Below are positions 61,445-64,000 of a stretch of 64,000 nt of DNA, piece after piece. Both the position numbers and the translations under genes were made by a program. Under the pieces are notes generated by a model. The model worked only from the letters and a program-made list of their open reading frames with translations. It had not been told where the DNA came from and searched no databases. Numbering within the stretch: position 1 is the first letter of the stretch; each line of letters starts with the position of its first letter. Source of the DNA: Glycomyces sp. TRM65418 (lineage in GTDB: Bacteria; Actinomycetota; Actinomycetes; Mycobacteriales; Micromonosporaceae); assembly GCF_019710475.1 (NCBI RefSeq), contig NZ_JAJFAX010000002.1:372001-436000 (forward strand), read 5' to 3'.

Positions 61445-63367
61445 GTGACCAACGAGGTGCTGTGGCTGCCGCGACCGGACGCGGTGGAGACGACGAACAT
61501 CGGGCGATTCGGCCAGTGGCTGTCCCGCAGAGAGGAACGCGACCTCACCGCATACCCGGCGCTCTGGCAGTACTCCGTCGATCACCTGCGGCCGTTCTGG
61601 GGCGCGGTGTGGGAGTACTTCGGCCTCGGGAAGACCGTGCCCGAGCACCGGGTCCTCGCCGACGAGACCATGCCCGACACCGTCTGGTTCCCCGACGAGA
61701 CCTTCAACTACGCGCGGGCCGTCCTCACCGCCCCCGGCGTCGACGAGGACGACGTGCTCGTGCGCGCCTACTCCGACACGCGCGACCCCGTCGAATGGAC
61801 CCTCGCCGACCTCCGCGAAGCGGTCGCGCGCGCCCGCGCGGGGCTGCTCGCGCACGGCGTGCACCGCGGCGACCGCGTCGCCGCGTGGATGCCGAACATC
61901 CCCGAGACCTTCGCGCTCATGCTCGCCTCCGCGAGCCTCGGCGCGGTCTTCTCCAGCTGCGCGCCCGAGTTCGGGGCCAAGGCCGTCCTCGACCGCTTCG
62001 CGCAGATCGAGCCGAAGGTCCTCGTCGCCGTCGACGGCTACCGGTACGGCTCGAAGACGATCGACCGCACCGCCGACCTCAAGCGCGTGGTGCGGGGCCT
62101 CGAAGGCCTGGGCGCGGTCGTCACGCTGCCCTACATCGGCTCCGAGGACGTCGAGGGCGAGACCTGGGACCGCTTCTGCGCCTACGACGAGGGCGTCGCG
62201 TTCGAGCCGCTCACGTTCGACCACCCGCTGTACATCCTGTACTCCTCGGGCACCACGGGCCTGCCGAAGGCGATCGTCCACTCCCACGGCGGCATGGCGA
62301 TCGAGCACGCCAAGATGCACGCCCTCCACCACGACCTCGGCGTCGGCGACCGGTTCTTCTGGTACTCCACCACGGGCTGGATGATGTGGAACTACCTCGT
62401 GTCCGCGCCGATCGTCGGCGCGGGCGTGGTCCTGTTCGACGGGGCCCCGGACCCGGCCGGCATGTGGCGCCTCGCGGAGGAGTCGGGCACGACGTTCTTC
62501 GGGACGAGCGCGCCCTTCCTCATGGCCTGCCGCTCGCGGGGGATCAAGCCCAAAGAGGAGGCGGACCTGTCGAAGGTCCGCGGCATCGGCTCGACCGGCG
62601 CGCCGCTGCCGGCGGTCGGCTTCGACTACGTGTACGAACAGATCAGCCCGACCGCGCAGCTCCAGTCGCTCTCGGGCGGCACCGACCTGTGCACCGGGTT
62701 CATCGGCGGGGCGCCGACGGTGCCGGTGTGGCGCGGCGAGCTGTCGTGCCGCTGCCTCGGCGCGGACGTCCAGTCCTTCGATCCCGAGGGGCGGCCGGGG
62801 ATCGGCCGCGAAGGCGAACTGGTGATCGCCTCGCCGATGCCGTCGATGCCCGTGGGCCTGTGGGGCGATCCGCTCAAGCACCGCTACCGCGACACCTATC
62901 TCACCGACTTCCCCGGGATCTGGCGGCACGGCGACTGGATCACCATCTCCGAGCGCGGCTCGGCGGTCATCTCCGGGCGCAGCGACGCGACCCTGAACCG
63001 CGGCGGCGTGCGCATGGGCACCGCCGAGTTCTATGCGGTGGTCGAGGCCGTCGAAGGCGTCGCGGACTCGCTCGTGGTGCACCTGGACGAGGGCCAGGAC
63101 CGCCTGCTGCTGTACGTCGTCTGCTCGGAGGGCGTGGAGCTCGACGAGGACCTGCGGCGGCGGATCACGGCGGGGCTGCGCGAGCAGCTGTCGCCGCGGC
63201 ACGTGCCCGACGAGGTGCGGCAGGTGCCGTCGATTCCCAGGACGTTGAGCGGGAAGAAGGTCGAGGTCCCGGTGAAGAAGATCCTCAAGGGCGTCCGGCC
63301 CGAGGAGGCGATCGCCCGCGACGCCCTCGCGAACCCGGACGCCCTGAAGGCCTTCATGCGGCCTTAG
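61445..63367 (+). CDS. Acetoacetyl-CoA synthetase
   Basis: A 640-residue adenylate-forming enzyme that activates acetoacetate with ATP and CoA. The N-terminal region includes YPALWQYSVDHLRPFW and ARAVLT; the AMP-binding core has LYILYSSGTTGLPKAIVHSHGG (in parts) and GSTGAPLP; the SLSGGTDLCTGF, GDWITIS and SDATLNRGGVRMGTAEFY blocks follow. The CoA-step lysine is Lys604 in LSGKKVE. Length and SVDHLRPFW separate it from acetyl-CoA synthetases. GTG 61445 has GGGAGG 6 nt upstream; an upstream GTG at 61424 is less likely. It enables use of ketone bodies or leucine-derived acetoacetate. Confidence 0.9.
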   Translation: MTNEVLWLPRPDAVETTNIGRFGQWLSRREERDLTAYPALWQYSVDHLRPFWGAVWEYFGLGKTVPEHRVLADETMPDTVWFPDETFNYARAVLTAPGVDEDDVLVRAYSDTRDPVEWTLADLREAVARARAGLLAHGVHRGDRVAAWMPNIPETFALMLASASLGAVFSSCAPEFGAKAVLDRFAQIEPKVLVAVDGYRYGSKTIDRTADLKRVVRGLEGLGAVVTLPYIGSEDVEGETWDRFCAYDEGVAFEPLTFDHPLYILYSSGTTGLPKAIVHSHGGMAIEHAKMHALHHDLGVGDRFFWYSTTGWMMWNYLVSAPIVGAGVVLFDGAPDPAGMWRLAEESGTTFFGTSAPFLMACRSRGIKPKEEADLSKVRGIGSTGAPLPAVGFDYVYEQISPTAQLQSLSGGTDLCTGFIGGAPTVPVWRGELSCRCLGADVQSFDPEGRPGIGREGELVIASPMPSMPVGLWGDPLKHRYRDTYLTDFPGIWRHGDWITISERGSAVISGRSDATLNRGGVRMGTAEFYAVVEAVEGVADSLVVHLDEGQDRLLLYVVCSEGVELDEDLRRRITAGLREQLSPRHVPDEVRQVPSIPRTLSGKKVEVPVKKILKGVRPEEAIARDALANPDALKAFMRP

Positions 63368-63713
63368 GCGGGATGCCGGTACGCGGGTGCCGCACGTGGT
63401 TCGGGGTCAGGCGCGAGGCGTGTGCGGCGCGTGCGGTGCCTGAGTGACGAGGGGCGCTCAATAACCCGATTTCCTTCTGCGGCAAGGGAATTCAGTTAGG
63501 TGTGTGCCCGATCGCAGCCACCCGGTAGTTAGTATGTTTCGTGTCGCCCCGGTCGGTTTCCCCCGTAGCCGCCGGGGCGGCCCTGTGTCCGCGGACCGCT
63601 GCCCGCGCCGGCGAGGGCAGCGCTCGCCGCACGCCGCGATCGCGCTTGCCGGACCCGGGAGCGGCGGGTCGCGACCGCCGGTGCGCCCTCGCCGCTGTGC
63701 TCCAATAGTCGGC
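63368..63713. other. Gene-free stretch between acetoacetyl-CoA synthetase and the RNA methylase
   Basis: 346 bp without a convincing frame. TAGTAT at 63530-63535 could be a -10 box for the next gene. GCCCCGG (63546-63552) can pair with CCGGGGC (63572-63578) across a 19-nt loop. Neither is strong. Confidence 0.4.
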
Positions 63714-64000
63714 GTGACTGACGAGGAGACCGCGCCCGGCGCGGCCGACGACGCGATCGCCCCCGAATCGGTGGGCGTCGGCCCCTGGGAGGGCCCGTGG
63801 CCGGCCGACGAGCGCTACGACCCGGACCTGCTGCGGCTCGGCGACCGCCGCAACGTCGTGGACGAATACCGGTACTGGCGCCGCGAGGCGATCGTGGCCG
63901 ACCTCGACGCGCGCCGCCACGACTTCCACGTCGCCATCGAGAACTGGCAGCACGACTTCAACATCGGCACCGTCGTGCGCAACGCGAACGCGTTCCTCGC
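63714..64000 (+). CDS. SpoU/TrmH-family RNA 2'-O-methyltransferase (3' truncated)
   Basis: The first 95 residues of a longer protein running off the window. After a ~30-residue acidic N-terminus come WPADERYDPDLLRLGDRRNVV and AIENWQHDFNIGTVVRNANAFL (in parts). The NxGxxxRxANAF element is motif 1 of the SpoU superfamily, which binds S-adenosylmethionine in a knotted fold and methylates ribose in tRNA or rRNA. GTG 63714 is the best start seen, without a good ribosome site; AATAGT stands 4 nt upstream. The target nucleotide cannot be decided from this fragment. Confidence 0.8.
   Translation, partial: MTDEETAPGAADDAIAPESVGVGPWEGPWPADERYDPDLLRLGDRRNVVDEYRYWRREAIVADLDARRHDFHVAIENWQHDFNIGTVVRNANAFL

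Noticed and set aside
59924-63202. Minus-strand open frame of 1092 codons across the MFS and acetoacetyl-CoA synthetase genes
   Set aside because: Composition is Arg/Asp/Gly/Ala without domains; the opposite strand has two clear enzymes with good ribosome sites.

Overview
The window is high-GC actinobacterial DNA. Markers are the 33-residue ribosomal protein bS22 beside an excisionase-type regulator, a BldC homologue, futalosine-pathway menaquinone genes (MqnP/MqnL types), an HtpX protease, many GTG/TTG starts and at least seven genes with a TAnnnT box 6-7 nt before the start codon (leaderless layout). BldC and the tandem GH6 cellulases with CebR-like operators suggest a saprophytic, probably filamentous actinomycete. 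A Glycomyces- or Micromonospora-like genus is a guess, not a result.

Left third (1-24447): a cell-surface polysaccharide locus. It opens with a truncated TarI/IspD-type cytidylyltransferase, a LicC-like nucleotidyltransferase and a TagF-like glycerophosphotransferase. After two unrelated divergent genes come a WbpE-type aminotransferase, WbpB-type dehydrogenase, GT2 glycosyltransferase, UDP-sugar 6-dehydrogenase and GalE. Facing blocks follow: a minus-strand arm (11210-17091) with three GT4 enzymes and a WbpD-type acetyltransferase, and a plus-strand arm (17322-24447) with four GT4 enzymes. Together these encode a plausible route to UDP-2,3-diacetamido-glucuronic acid and the transferases to use it. 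Four small or N-terminal Rossmann-like 'half-transferase' modules each follow a GT4 gene with a 4-20 nt overlap. This is the most unusual signal in the window.

Middle (24448-46163): proline dehydrogenase, a membrane-anchored zinc peptidase, the conserved HTH/bS22 pair, a DUF2516 membrane protein, HtpX, an isolated nuoK-L-M-N block encoding only complex I membrane-arm subunits (with low-complexity inserts), an AraC regulator divergent from a VOC protein, a DUF222-HNH (13E12-type) gene flanked by inverted arrays of 72-76 bp repeats, mqnP-mqnL, and an MFS exporter-TetR operon behind a 22-bp perfect palindrome.

Right third (46164-64000): plant-polysaccharide degradation. Two tandem GH6 cellulases share the same promoter/operator layout. 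Further right are a decayed rhamnogalacturonan acetylesterase and a large CE12-FnIII-PL11-CBM2 secreted enzyme. Between them lie bldC and an Lrp/AsnC regulator with a cysteine desulfhydrase-like enzyme. The end holds a YihY membrane protein, a ribbon-helix-helix gene broken by one stop codon, Rrf2 and FadR-type regulators, an MFS transporter divergent from the FadR gene, acetoacetyl-CoA synthetase and the start of an SpoU/TrmH RNA methylase. I saw no tRNA, rRNA, CRISPR array or transposase.
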